From the NCBI GenBank assembly GCA_009733575.1, contig ML769460.1:5501-69500 (forward strand): 64,000 nucleotides of DNA, written 5' to 3'. Under the pieces are notes generated by a model. The model had not been told where the DNA came from and ran no database searches. It saw nothing but the letters and a program-made list of their open reading frames with translations. Of this stretch, positions 24,259 to 37,100 are shown piece after piece (position 1 is the first letter of the stretch; each line of letters opens with the position of its first letter). The stretch comes from Gymnopus androsaceus JB14. Lineage: Eukaryota; Basidiomycota; Agaricomycetes; Agaricales; Omphalotaceae. Made by a program: the position numbers and the translations under genes.

Positions 24259-26191
24259 ATGGTGGAATTCAAGTTCACCCCGCATATGGAGACGGTCTCG
24301 TAAGTCTTCTCTACAAAGTCGTCTGTGGCGTTCTGACTAGCACTTTTCTTCGTATTCTAAACAGCAACTTAACATGGGCTGTAACATCTTCCATAGGAGC
24401 TTGTCTCTGCTTCTTGGTGCTCCTTGTTATCGGTGCTGTATGGCTACATCCTAAATCGCGCCCACACTTGGATCGCGTGAGTTTTCGCAATCGTCTGTCT
24501 GGCGTTGCTCGCAAATAGTAAGTGTTATTTTCACCTGTGTAATCTTGGATATCTCGAACAATTTTGGCAGTGATCTTTGGGATCAGTAGCGCCGTAGGAG
24601 GCACGATGACCCACGACGGCTTTCTTTGCGGTTTCTCGATCTTTATTTTGCAGGTCTGCTCTAAAAACTGGTTCCACTTGCGTATCTTCTTACCAACGCC
24701 CTTCCTTATAGTTCACTTTGCAAATTTCAAGCTTCCTGTTGTTCTGTATAGCTCTTAATCTTCAGTACGGTAATTCTTTGCTCTGTATACGCTCTTGATC
24801 TCATTGACATCCTTGTCTAGACTCGTCGTAGTCAATGGTTTCAATGGTCAAAACTTGGAAAAGTTTTACATTGCCTTCTCCTTTGTAATGTCTGCGGTGC
24901 TCGTCATTCCGCCCTATGCTGCCAACCAATACGGGTGAGTATGGATCTTTCCCTCCTGAGAAGTGATGGTCTCAATGCTCAATGCATTCATTCAGATGGG
25001 ATCCCCTAGAACAGGTACTAAACGATCTATGCAGACTGACGATGTCATACTTACTAACGATCCATAGGATTGCTGGTACAAAAATGACAATCCACGTCAG
25101 CGATTAGCGTGGCAGGTAAAATTCTCATTGTGATTTTCTAACGACTGAGCTGAGGATCATGAACCCCTTCATTCCAGATATCCACTCAAATGGCATGGAC
25201 AGCCCTAACAGCCATAGGGGAAATTATAGCCTCGTTTTCAGTCATGCTGTTCATGCTGAAGCATCACGTACGTATAGTGGTTACTCTAATGTAGCGTCTT
25301 GACGTTGCGCTGATACGACTCTGATGGTGCTGCTACTTTTAGGTGCGAACAAGACGTGTCTTCGTCTCCACACAATCAGTCTCGCGGATGGAGTCCACAT
25401 CGCACGTCTTGCATGCCAACAGCTATAAACGAATCATCTTACGCATCGGTGAGATTGATTGATGGTTGTATGAAGACGAATATCTGCTCATTTCCACTAA
25501 ACATAGCCTTATACCCATTGGCATCTTGCTTCGTGAATCTTCTAAGCATATTCACTGCTCTTCACTCGACAATAGCGGATGGAATTCATAATCAGACTGT
25601 GAGTTACGATGGTCTATTTACGGCGGTGATTAATTCATGAACAGGATTATAACATTCTTCTCCTAAGTGAGTTCCAGTAGGATGGTGAACGGGATTTCGA
25701 ATGCTAATCTAGCATTCCTGAAGGTGATTCTCTTTATGGGATCCGCCCCATTTTGTACGCGCTCCTCGCTGCCTCAGACCCTGTAAGCACGGAAGAAGAA
25801 TCAACAACGTTATGGGTCGCTAATATCCTGTCTATTTCAGGCTCTAGTGCGTGGAGTCAAAACTCTTTATAGAACCGTTATCCATGGGACACATCCTTCC
25901 GACTCCATCACGGACAAAGAACACACCGCAGATGAAGGTCAATCAAACGGTCTCGTGGTTCATATCGAACTAACAACGATACACGAGTCCTTCGGGCCCG
26001 AGCATGAAGAGGATAGATCTCCCAAACAGACCGAGTTGGAGCTCGGTTTAGGAGATTCTTTAGCTGGCGATCGCGAAACACCTTCTGAATCCACACTCCA
26101 AGTCTTTCCTTCCCGAAGACACAGTACCACTATACAGAGGCGGGAGGAAATCCTTCGACGGGACCAGTTAGATTTTAACAAGTGCATCTAG
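24259..26191 (+). CDS. Seven-TM receptor-like protein A (Git3/cAMP-receptor-like)
   Basis: The start is at 24259 (MVEFKFTPHMETVS) and the stop at 26189-26191, with about ten short introns. Blocks in order: NLTWAVTSSIGACLCFLVLL (TM1), HPKSRPHLDRVSFR, IFGISSAVGGTMTHDGFLCG, FSIFILQ, SSFLLFCIALNLQ, LVVVNGFNGQNLEKFYIA, VIPPYAANQYGWDPLEQ, DCWYKNDNPRQRLAWQ, IIASFSVMLFMLKHH, VRTRRVFV, SYKRIILRIALYPLASC, NLLSIFTALHST, LYGIRPILYALLAASDP and ALVRGVKTLYRTV. The layout (short N-terminus, seven hydrophobic helices, basic loop, Ser/Glu-rich cytosolic tail) fits fungal G-protein-coupled receptors of the Git3/CAR type. Just after VSFR the frame is off by one: cgcaatcgtc where cgcatcgtc would give RIVCLALLAN, matching copy B. 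Read as given, the gene is frameshifted in its second exon. The ligand is unknown. Confidence 0.7.
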
Positions 26192-26773
26192 TCAGATACT
26201 TTCACTGCATTCAAAGTATCATAAGTTATCTATTTTACAGTGTACTACTATTTCAAGTATGTAAGTTTATCCAAATGCGTAATTTTGATGCTTCCGCAGT
26301 CCCATCCATTCCATTCAGCTCTGTAGGACATCGACACTCCTCCAGAGCGTGAGTCTTCTCAGCTTCGCGACTTCATTTGTCCGAAAAAGGATTAGCTAGA
26401 TTAGTCCATCATCATGATACATGATGCGCCAATCGTAAAATTTCAGATGTCATTGGCAGCTCCCGGCCTCTCCCAACCTCCAAAGTACGGTTTGGATTAT
26501 TGAAGCTATTTCTTCACCTGTCGGCTCTCAAAAACTGTAGTTGACTTCATACTCATTTCGATACAGTTTTCTTCGAAGGTCGGTCAAAAAAAAAAAAGCT
26601 TATCTATGCCCCACACATTGACCCGGGACCCTATGCACGTTCTAGGTTCCTCACCAGGGCGATTGTTGCTTTCATTCAAGATTCATTCGCATGGTACAGA
26701 GCTCAACTTGTGTACCCTGGTTTGGCACTTCAATATTTAATCATTTTGTGGCGTTGAAATAACTCTTCCTTAT

Positions 26774-28664
26774 GCCATGTTTTCGACGATAACGAGCAAT
26801 TCTCTGTGGGCAATAACCTCTGCTGTCGGTGCTGGGCTTTGTTTCCTAGTTCTCCTGGTTATTGCGGCCGTATGGTTGCATCCAGAGTCGCGCGCGCACT
26901 TGGATCGCGTGAGTTTCAGAATAATGAGTGTAGCGTTATTTGCAAAGTAAGCACAGCACATTTTATCTATGTACGATTTTTCCGCTGATAATTTCTTCCT
27001 CGACTTTCAAGCCTGACGTTTGGGATCTCGAATACAGTTGGGGGGCTACTCACTGGGGATGGGTTTTTCTGCGGCTTCTCAATCTTCGTTTTGCAGGTTT
27101 GTTTACATATCTATCTGAGTGTATAGCCGTATTTATCGTATCGTTTCAGTTCACTTTGCAGTTTTCAAGCTTTCTTCTATTCTGCATAATTCTTAATCTG
27201 CAGTATGTTTTTCATGTTTTACATTTTCTGTCTCGCCAAGTTGAGGGGAATCTCCGCATAGACTTGTTGTTCTGTTTGCGTTCGATGGCCAAAAATTAGA
27301 GAAATACTACTTTATCGTGTCTTTTTTAATATCTGCTGCGCTGGTGGTTCCTCCTTATGCAGCTGGTCAGTACGGGTGAGCAATTATGGTCTACATTAAC
27401 ATCCACATTCTCAAAGTTATTTTCAGATACGACCCCTTGAACACGATTGCTGGTATACCAATTCGTCCGTTTTCTTCAATTCGATCCATCTTCGTCTCTT
27501 CTAACTTCCGCCCCTTCGTGTCCTCTCGTGTCCCTTTTCCCCACAGTAATCCCAGTCAGCGATTGGCTTGGCAAGTAAGCGACTATCTTTCCTCTTAAAC
27601 TTCAACTACTCACCTTTAAATAATCTACGTAGATTGCAACACAAATGGCATGGACGGCCATTACAGCGTTCGGCGAAATTGTAGCTTCCGTATCAGTTAC
27701 AGTATTCATGCTCAAACATCGCGTTCGTACTTCAGTTGTGCAGAAGTGGAACTTGAGCTCATGTTCCTCTAGGTACGTCACACGGCAGGCTTTCACTACG
27801 CAAACCATTTCTCCGACGAGTTCTTCGGCCCCACCTCAAGCCATGTATGCCAACAGCTATAAACGTATTATTATCCGAATCGGTGTGTTTTCTCATATAA
27901 TGATAGATCGCTGCTCACCGTTTCTTCGCACAACAGCTCTATATCCGTTGGCATCATGTATTTTTAACCTTTTGAGCATATTTACTGCTCTTCATTCGAC
28001 AATAGCAGATGGTATTCATAATAAAAATGTGAGTACAGTATCTTTCGTTGAGTTTTCAAGATCATACTTATTTCGCCAGGATTACAACATTCTCCTCTTG
28101 AGTAAGTTATGGACTTGAATGTCTCGTATATAGACTGACTTTCTTCCAAAGGTGATTTTCTGTACGGCGCTCGCCCTATCTCATATGCTCTTCTCGCTGC
28201 GTCGGATCCAGTAAGTTCGACCCTAAGTGACCATCATATTCGCTTGAATTCATGAAGTTTTACTACAAAGGCCTTGGTGCGCGGAGTACGAACTCTGTAT
28301 CATGTTTTTCGTGGTTCACATCTCTCTGAGTCTTCCAGCAGGAATACTCACAACGATGTCGTACAGACTAAAAGTCATTCTGTTGTGGTTCATATTGAGC
28401 TCACTACCATCCATGACTGGTCACCGACCGAATGCCATTCTGGAGCTGAAGACGACGGATGAATTACCGAATCACACTGAGCCAGTACTTGTGCCAACTG
28501 GCAAGAAAAACCAAAGCGTCTGTGCTAGTGATGCGGGTTCTAACCTTCAAAGCATACAGCGGAATTCTTGGAGACTCTCTTCTCATTTGGAGTCGGCGAT
28601 GGCAGATGTGCAGATGCAGGAGGCCCTCATGCAAGAAGAGATCGCGTTTCAAAAGCAGATCTGA
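26774..28664 (+). pseudogene. Seven-TM receptor-like protein B, tandem paralogue with two frame changes
   Basis: This paralogue of the preceding gene keeps the same order and most intron positions: ITSAVGAGLCFLVLLVIAAV, HPESRAHLDRVSFRIMSVAL, FGISNTVGGLLTGDGFFCGF, FSSFLLFCIILNLQ, VVPPYAAGQYGYDPL, NPSQRLAWQ, MAWTAITAFGEIVASVSVTV, SYKRIIIRI, LYPLASCIFNLLSIFTALHS, LYGARPISYALLAASDP and ALVRGVRTLYHVF. Two defects are visible. Near 27438 the block encoding DCWY follows YDPL one base out of frame, and the intron seen there in copy A is missing or moved. Near 28455 the cytosolic tail shifts frame: VVHIELTTIHDWS ends in a stop soon after, while the tail ELPNHTEPVLVPTGK continues in another frame to 28664. 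It is probably a decaying copy. Confidence 0.65.
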
Positions 28665-30599
28665 TTAATATAGTGTATTTGATTGTATTAATATGTTATC
28701 TCACCAACAGAAGTGCAGCGAGAAGGATAGCATCTGAAGATAGCAATAACATAATATTGATTTCGATATGGATAGTTCGAATTTGTAAGGCCTTGTGTAT
28801 GCTGGACGCTCGCGTCATCTCAAATAACTTCAGCATAGTGTCATGATCTTCTCTTCTGTGAGCCCAAAGCGCAGAGGAGGCCGAATATCTTTAATCTTTA
28901 GAGAGGTCTGCCAGCCTTCCTTGTCCAGGTGAGATGACTCCAAGTAGTTGATTGGACGGAGAAAAACAGAAGAGAAAGATTCATATATATATTAATGATC
29001 CCAACATCGAGTCGCTGTTTGTCCGAGTCGAGGTTGGTCTTGGGCTGGTCGAAAAACTGAACCATGTTGAGATTTCAGTAAAAACAGTGCAAGCGTGTGT
29101 ATCTGATGGCATAAATGCCTGATAGCTCGCCTTTTTAAAGAATGACATGACAAGGAGTTCTGCTTTGGCCTTACCAAAAAGGTATCTCTAGCTTAGGCGC
29201 TGGTGCTGTGACGCAAGAGTGATCGACCCCACGTGGCATTCTGCTCATTTTAACACCACCCCTTTGCCACCCCTGTAACGTTTCTCTGAATTTCGGGCTC
29301 AGTCGAGCTCGCATAGAGAAAGATGCCGCGTATGTTGGCTGAAAGCGTAATGCGGCTACCTTAACTTCATCCACCAAAGCCATCTTTCCTCGCTCCTGAT
29401 TTCTCTGCACCTGGAAATCGCGAATGCACATACTAATGGAAATGCGTCAACTTGCAGACTAAGGGAAAGCAGAAATAGTTGTGCATTGACGTACGACACT
29501 CTTTCTCATGATTTTCCTGGAAATTCAGTGTCCTCCATGAACACAACGCTTGATAGGATAGTGTGGTATGTATTTCGCCAGGATGATGGCCTCCATCTAT
29601 CTGAGATTATCGCTTGCAGGACGATTCTACCTAATAGAACGCGTGATGTGGTCGGACTTTCAAGCGTGCTGTATTCAGAGGAAGAATCGGTGTCCCGTCA
29701 AAGCAGCTATACTTTCCGCCTAGTATGTGTTATCTTTTTGCGTCTTTCTCTCTGCGCTTCTCTGCGCTTCTTTCTCCTCGTTTTTCTTATCTTTGCACTT
29801 TCGCTTCTCGGAGCTTGTACTCATCTGCTTTGTCGTGATTCGATGATCGATCATTTATGTATCGTGAACTCACGTCCAATAGCATTGAGCAACATCGGAG
29901 AATCGGAATACTCCACTCCATCCACTTCATTCCTCAGGTCAACTGGTCTTCAACGCCCTGCATCCCATCCTACGAAGTCCTACATATGTACGTCGCCAGA
30001 TCGGACAGATGGGATGCAGCGGGATGCAGCTGGGCATCTTCAATACCCTGCTCTACTCTTTGTATTTCGTTGTCGTGTCGAAATAGGCCAGGAAACTCCG
30101 TAAAATGGGTTGGTTCATCTTTCCAGGAGCTTCATGGTTCCGAATGGCAATTCATGTTGTAACGGACTCCGCTGGGGTTCCGCATTCTGGTCAATTTAAC
30201 AAAGAAGCTTTCTAGGGACGATCTTTAGCTCTTAGCTTCTTGGCGGGGGCTAGCGTTGCTTTATCTACCGGTTTCTTCCCGTATTAGATAACGCAACGCG
30301 TTTTCCTCCTGGCGAGTGAAGATCATATGTTTGGGTGGTAGTCTGAGTAGTTCCGAGCGCCGATTTACTGAACGTCCTTGCTTCATAGTGGAACCAATGA
30401 CCAGGATCAAGTGGGAAAAGCACCAAACCAAGATTCCATTAGGAAGTCACGATGCACAGAAGCCATTATAAACTGAATGAACTTAGAGCAAGGTTGGTTC
30501 TCTCTTCTCCTCCGTTCGGTAGGTTTGCTTTGCTTTTATTCCAATTTCATATCCCTTCCACCACCGCACCCGCTCAATATTCCTGTTTTCCAGTTCAAA
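28665..30599. other. Long spacer with one uncertain ORF
   Basis: About 1.9 kb without a recognisable gene. The longest open frame (29486-30103, plus, 205 codons) has a hydrophobic stretch near codons 80-110 (LRFFLLVFLIFALSLLGACT) written partly by a short repeat (ctctgcgcttctctgcgctt). It has no family resemblance and no intron logic, and I do not regard it as a supported gene. A minus-strand open frame of 86 codons (29171-29431) is likewise unassigned. Confidence 0.3.
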
Positions 30600-32350
30600 A
30601 TGTCGAGCACTATTTCAACTCCCTTCCCCTTCCTGCGACGCTTCTTTTCGCCGTTAGCTCGCCTTCGACTTGTAGGAAAATCACCTTTCAAGCGCTCAAG
30701 CACCGCAAGGGAGCTAGCTGAATATCTGCCGCCTCCGGCAACGACAGAACAGCTCGAATGGGCAGACCTTGCCATCATCGACCTGTCCAAGGCGAACACT
30801 CCTGAAGGCCGCAAAACCCTCGCAGAGGAAGTCGTTCAAGCCATGAATACCCAAGGATTCTTCTACGTTATTAATCACGGCTATACGATTGAAACAAGTG
30901 GGTTCTCCATCTCCTTTCCATTAATTGTCTATCATGCCTGCTCCTAGACGAGAAGGATGTTCAGTATCGCTTCTACAACATTCGATGACGTTGACAGCGA
31001 GGAGAAGAAAACCTATATGGGCAAGTCGCCTTCGGTCTATGAAGGCTACAAACCCAGACAGACGTGGGTGAGTTGAGTTGATTCTTAGCAACTCCGGCTC
31101 GAGCCTAGGACCTGATTCTTTTTCATCATAATCCAGCAAATCGAGCAAGGGGTCACAGATCAAATCGAACAGTACAATAGTATGTTTTTTGCGAGTACCT
31201 GAACTGAAAATCTCAATGGTTTTTTGTAGTTAATCATGCCGTTCGCAACAGAGCTCACCCCAACGCTCTACGCCCGCACCTCGATGAAATCGACGAGTTC
31301 GCTAAGCAAAATCACACCCACATACTTTTTACAATCCTCCGGTACATGGTTCCGTTTTGATTGATTGCTACTCTACTGACTCGAGTTATTCTACTCTCCC
31401 CGTCGATATTTTCGATGACTGTCGGCGTACAGTCTCTTGGCTATAGGCATGGAGCTGTCTGAGGATACCTTTGTTGATATGCACCGCTTCGAAGCAGCTG
31501 GTGAAAGTTCCGGTAGGTCAGCGCCGACGTTTTTCAAGGCTGTTACTGACTACTTCCTTCTCTAGTGAGATTCATGAAATAGTGGGTGTTAATCGGTGCT
31601 AATCTATCCTCCCTTCCTTTCTTATTCATATGCGCACTACGCAGTTATCCGCGGTCCGTGGAAGAGGAACAGCAAACGAACAATGTTTGGCTTAAAGGAC
31701 ATACTGGTATATGCTTCACCTAGTCTCCAATTCTCTGTACGACCGACTTTTTAATCCAGACATTGGAAGTATCACAATACTATGGAGTCAGCCCATCTCT
31801 GGTCTCCAAATTCTGTCGCGGGATGGTGTGTGGCGGTATATTAAGCACATTGAAAACGCTCTGGTGAGTGCAATCTAGGCCCCGATTCAGACTGCTGATG
31901 TCTGTTCATTTGTAGGTTGTGAACACAGGTGATTCGCTTCTCGTAGACAAGGTGAATTGTACTAATAGTATATCGTTAGGTGATGTGATGCAGTTACTTT
32001 CAGGTAACTTCTACAAGCCCACTATCCACCGGGTCATCCAGCCACCAAAGGACCAAGAACGCATCGAACGTCTTGGAGTCTTTTACTTTGCTATGGCAGC
32101 GGATGATGTAAAGCTTGCATCTGTGCGAACAGGCGCTGCTTCCGAGTCGGAAAAAGCTAGTGCCCCGACGATGAGTGATTGGAGGAAGGAGAGGACGGAA
32201 AGATATGGAACCGGGTCCATGAAGCCTAGCTCTAAAGAGGAGAAGGTTGAGGAGGAAGTTATTCTTGGTGAGTAACAGGGTTGAGATCTGTCTTGAGAAC
32301 TATCACTTTTCTAACACCTCTTAGGTGTGACGGTCAAGGAGTACAACTGA
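30600..32350 (+). CDS. 2-oxoglutarate/Fe(II)-dependent oxygenase (IPNS-like)
   Basis: The start is at 30600 and the stop at 32348-32350, with about nine small introns. An N-terminal DIOX_N region (AIIDLSKANTPEGRKTLAEE, VVQAMNTQGFFYVINHGY) is followed by FSIASTTFDDVDSEEKKTYM, SVYEGYKPRQTW, RPHLDEIDEFAKQNHTHILF, MELSEDTFVDMHRFEAAGES, GHTDIGSITILWSQPISGLQ with the HxD iron ligands, VVNTGDSLL, and SGNFYKPTIHRVI with the distal His ligand. RLGVFYFA contains the Arg expected to bind 2-oxoglutarate. These cytosolic enzymes oxidise small molecules; the substrate cannot be told from sequence. The first 40 residues are Ser/Arg-rich and could be a mitochondrial leader. Exon 1 ends ATTGAAACAA|gtgggt. One A less would restore the frame into exon 2 (IEQ-TRRMFS), so a single extra base may disrupt the gene. 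Confidence 0.8.
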
Positions 32351-32811
32351 CCTCCGAATAAATACTGCGTTTGTGTTTTGTGTACAGGTGTATTTCTAAA
32401 TTCTGCTTCTTTGTATGGTGGGTGTGCGCTGAAGTAAGCTGAGACGTAATATTGTGATTCGTGTCGATTTTCCAACAATTAAACCTGAACATTTGATGTC
32501 CCTCCAAACTGCACAGTACTTAGACTTGTGACAGGCGCGTCGGCACGTGGTTAGTGACGTTCACACTGTCAATTCTGAACTCCTCCGCCAAATCAACCGA
32601 ATCCACGACCTCTGCGATATAAGAGCTCTCACTTGAGACATGGTGATGTTATGCTAGCTTTGAACCACAAGGGGAACAAGGTCGGAAAAGGCTGGAAAAG
32701 GCACGTTATGATTTCTTTTTTGCTTCCTGTACGCTAATCACCATCATCTTCAGAAGCTTGATAATTGTGGAGGTTTGACAGGACTAGTGTTCGCCTACAG
32801 ACTCATCGAGG

Positions 32812-33520
32812 ATGCCTAAAAAATTCGGTGTTGACGGCGCTTTAATCTACGGCGATCTGCAATTTCCCTTCTTGATTACGTCGACCAATGCGAGAGTACA
32901 ACCTGCAATTGACCCTTGCTTCATTGAAAAATCACAGGCTATAGCAGGGCGAACAGCGGTTAGACCTTGGAATTCTTGTCGAAACCTTGAAATTCATCCG
33001 AAAACTGGCGAGGTGGATTCAACTGGCGTGTTTGTTTTCAATCTATTAGCCTTCCAACTTCATTCATTCATTCCTCCAGTTTACTACTCACAGAGATCGA
33101 TCCTGGATGAGTGCGCAGACGGATGCTGACATCATTGGTGAGTGCCAATCTCAGTCTGCTTTTTCCGTCGCATTGACGCATTGCCAAACACGCTGGCAAT
33201 GCCGGACTTGTATTAACAAGAAAGAATATTTCAAGACACGGAGTATCACTGTGCCGTCGGGTCTGCTGCGCAGTACGATGCTTCCCCGAAATAAAGGCGG
33301 AGTTGTTTCTCCCGAGGCTGAAGGTTGATTTTCAGAACAGCGATTTCCTAAACTCGAGCTAATGTGGCTCTCCAGGTTTATGGCGACTACGAATATTCGC
33401 GTAGATGTTCATCTTGCTTGCACTGACTGCTTTCTTAACTGTACCATTCTCCTTTCGCAGATCAGCACCCACTCGATGTCAAGAGTGTAAGTTGTTTACT
33501 TGTTCTGAACGTGTTTGACT
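32812..33520 (+). pseudogene. GMC oxidoreductase 3' fragment
   Basis: Scattered blocks match the C-terminal half of the complete GMC gene that follows: YGDLQFPFLITSTNARVQPA then IDPCF (full gene: [20 protein letters not shown] then [10 protein letters not shown]), a TDADI block near 33120, and a region around 33240-33320 reading EYHCAVGSA then, frame-shifted, SMLPRNKGGVVSPEAE, and traces of the final ISTHSM block. Several frames are needed and stops intervene. It is a truncated, decayed tandem relative of the neighbouring gene. Confidence 0.75.
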
Positions 33521-34180
33521 ATTTAGAGCGTAGAAAGCCATCAGAGGGACTCATATATTCAAGCTTCCAAATGTCAGGGCCGAGACCAGGAGAAGGAACA
33601 GTAGCTTCTATGTTCTCGCGGTCGCACGTAGGATAACAGATACTCCGTGCAATTTAAACATTGTTTTCGCCACGAAAATCCCATTTGAGGTTCTGTATCA
33701 GATGTTCGCCAGGCTGAGTAAATAAATATGATCATGAGTGCAGAAAGCTGGTCTGCAGGACGACCGCACGACTGCGCAGACGTCGGCTCTCGTCGGCTCA
33801 TCATCAACGGGGCGCGGGTTACCGGATGCAGATGCGGATTCCATCAAATTGAAATTACCGGCTACAGTCAAGTTTGAAGCTATCAAGTGCTACAAGTGCA
33901 TTTTCGGAGCCATAGGAAAACTTGCTCATTGAAAAGGCTTTTTCTTGGGGTCGTTACTGATGTTACCAAACGATTTGGGTGTAGCATGACATCTGATGGA
34001 CCAGTTTGCTATCGGCGGCCCAATCAATCCACTATCCTCTTCAAGCGTTTTGGCGCGTCAGACAGATCATCTACGATCACGAATCGCTCGGACGACGCTC
34101 GGATATATTCCATAAAGACCCAGAGGAATAATGTTTTATCATTTTCTCTCCCTCTCCTTTCATCCTGGACACGTCTGACC

Positions 34181-37100
34181 ATGCTTTCCTTACTTGTTCT
34201 GTCTTTTTTCTATCTGGCACTAGTTGTTCCACTATCTCTCGCCAAAGAATGGGATTATATCATAGTAGGAGGCGGAATTTCCGGCCTTACCCTAGCCAAT
34301 CGTCTCAGCGAGGACAGTTCCAAGACAGTTCTAGTACTGGAAGCTGGCGGATTCCATTCTGACGACCCCCAAGTGGCAATACCAGGATTCTTGGGCTCGA
34401 CCTTGGGCAACACCACGCTAGGTGAAGTTATTTTTCCTCGAAAAGTTTTTCATAACTCATCTTCAATTCAGATTGGGGATTTACGACTGTGGCACAGAAA
34501 TACTCTAATGGTAGCACTTCGCCCTGAGTATCCAACATTGTAACTGAAATGATTGTTAAAAAATTACAGGCACCACCTATGCTTTCGATCGCGGAAAGGG
34601 TCTCGGTGGCTCCTCTCTAATCAACTTTTTGGCTTGGGAAAGACCGTCAATGGCAGAAATCGATGGTGGGTGGAACGAAAGCCTTGATCCGTTCATGTTA
34701 GTGACGCCCTTCATGTAGCGATCGCGGGCTTAGGAAACCCAGGCTGGGAGGCTTCCGAGTTGTTCAAATATATGATGAAAGCCGAAAAGTATTTGGTCGC
34801 TCTTTTTCATTGGTTGGTTCTCAACGGCGGTGCATAGGTTCACGTATCCTTCCCAGACTTACGCCAAGGCAAATGATCTGACTTATATCGCCAGCGATCA
34901 TGGAGAGTCGGGACCTTTATTGAACAGTTACCCTGCATTTATATCGGCAGCCCAAGGCCCATGGATCGAAGCTATGAATGCTCTCGGAGTACCTCATAAC
35001 CAAGATGCAGTATGTTATCGACTACTATGCGGTAATTCGCCACTAAAACGTTCCAAATCATAGTTTTCTGGCAACAATTTAGGCGTGTGGATGGCTCCAG
35101 CTACTATCAACGCCGAAACACAAACGCGATGGGATGCTGCTTCTGCATTCTACACACCTATCTCTACTCGAACAAACCTTGTAGTGGAAACTGATGCTGA
35201 AGTGTTGCAGTTGATAACGTCTTCCGCAGGTGGAAATGTTTCGGCAACAGGTGTATTGTACACCAAAAATGGTACTACAATTACCGCGAACGTCAATAGT
35301 GGGGGAGAAGTCATCCTCTCTGCTGGGTAATTTATGCTACATGTCGCTGAGGCAACGATCTTATGCCCCCCCCTTTTTTTAGCGCTGTCAAGACTCCACA
35401 ATTGCTCGAGCTTAGTGGAATTGGAGACCCTCGAATCCTCCAGCCTTTAGGAATTGATGTCACAGTCAGTCTACCGGGTGTTGGTAATGGTGTTATCGAT
35501 CAGGTATGTACAACACAAAATGCATTCATTTAACGTGGACAGTGATTCTCTTTCTAGTTCTTCTTCGCCGTGAGCTATGAGCTGAACAATAATTCAATCG
35601 TCACTCTTGACAACCTGCGAAATACTACGTATGAGGAAGAAGCTTTAGTAGAATAGCAAGTAACACAGTTCTCTTCTCTTCGCTTCATGCTGATTCCTCT
35701 TTCTCTCTCTAGCTACGCAACTAAGACTGGGATCTGCACAGTCGGCGTTAGTGCGTTCTCTCTTGTGAATCTGTCCACCATTCTAGGGTGTGAAACAGAC
35801 AATCTTGTCGCTGAACAAGCATTGAAAATTGATTTTGGTGACTACACCGAAACTGAGAAGGAAAGAATGAACACGATTATCGATGGTATTCATAGCGGTG
35901 ACGTAGGTCAAGTTGAGGTCCTCGGTTTCCCCGGGTTTTTTACTTCAAAAAGTGAGCGCTATTTTTTGTCGTGTGCGAAGAATTGGGAAGTAGAATAGAT
36001 TTGCTATGTTTATTTGTTGGGATGGGCGATGAATGGTGCGAACGATGGGGTTTTCCAAATGTGCGGTACTATTCTTCCGAGAACTGCCGCTTTTGTTTCC
36101 GTTCGCGTTTGGATTTGGCGTGGTTGAAGTAGATTCATTCTTCCTCTGTAATCTTCCCTTTCCCCAACCCATGGCTGACACTTTTTTCCAGGCGAACCAA
36201 CAGATGGACAGAAGTATTTGACTTTCACTGGAGACCTCCAGTTCCCTTTTTCTTTTGGAAGCATTCACATCACATCTACCAACTCAAGCGTGCAACCTGC
36301 GATTGACCCAGGTTATTTTAAGGAGGACTTCGGTGAGCCTGAGCAATTTGTTCAGTTAGAGAACGAGCTCGACGGGTGACTTTCTAGACGTCACAGTCGC
36401 AATCGCGACGTTGAAATTTATTCGCCAAATTGCCACAACAGGTGGCTTCAAAGGTGCTCGCTTTTGTTCATACGCCGAATCTTCCGTTCTCACCGTCGTT
36501 TGGTGAACCCAGAGATGCTCGGCGCTGAACTTGACCCTGGGATGGATACACAAACAGATGCCGAGATTCTCGGTGAAACTATTTCTCTGCTTCTATGTTA
36601 TTCTTAAACTGACTGTGTGCCTCTGTAACAGAGTATATCCAGACGTACGGGGGTACTGAGTAAGTGGAAACTCGTGAAGTTTTGCCTGCAACTAGGACGT
36701 TGATATGGCTGCTAGGTATCACACTGTTGGATCTGCATCCATGCTCCCACAAGACAAAGGCGGCGTCGTCTCTCCCCAGCTTTTGGTAATATGCCTAGTC
36801 GGACAAGTCATCATTGAAGGAAACTGATGCCAGTACATCTCAGGTTTACGGGACCAGAAATATCCGAGTGGTCGATGTAAGCGACTTTTTTATCACTCCC
36901 GTTTTAGTGCGCTCACTGAAATTCTGCTCAGATGTCCATTCTGCCTTTGCAAATCAGCGCACACCCAATGTCAACGCTTTATGGGGTGTAAGTCTTTGTT
37001 TCGTTCATATTAGCACGGAATATTCAGCATCCAGTACTCATATTCGATCCACAGCTCCGAGAAAGCTGCTGATATCATAATGGGAGTGGTCACAGTTTGA
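34181..37100 (+). CDS. Secreted GMC oxidoreductase (aryl-alcohol oxidase/glucose oxidase-like)
   Basis: The start is at 34181 with a signal peptide ([20 protein letters not shown], cleaved near LAKEW). Next come the FAD-binding [20 protein letters not shown] and VLVLEAGG, the GMC signature [66 protein letters not shown] (second GMC signature), and [20 protein letters not shown]. Near the end [18 protein letters not shown] and [18 protein letters not shown] carry the His/His pair expected at the active site. It ends [14 protein letters not shown], stop. About 14 short introns all give a consistent frame; one, after ALVE, begins GC rather than GT ('gcaagt' near 35656). Such flavoenzymes oxidise alcohols or sugars outside the cell and make H2O2 in wood and litter decay. 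A decayed relative lies upstream. Confidence 0.87.

Noticed and set aside
29486..30103. 205-codon ORF with a hydrophobic segment
   Set aside because: No family resemblance, no promoter or intron context, and partly made of a short tandem repeat. Not called as a gene.
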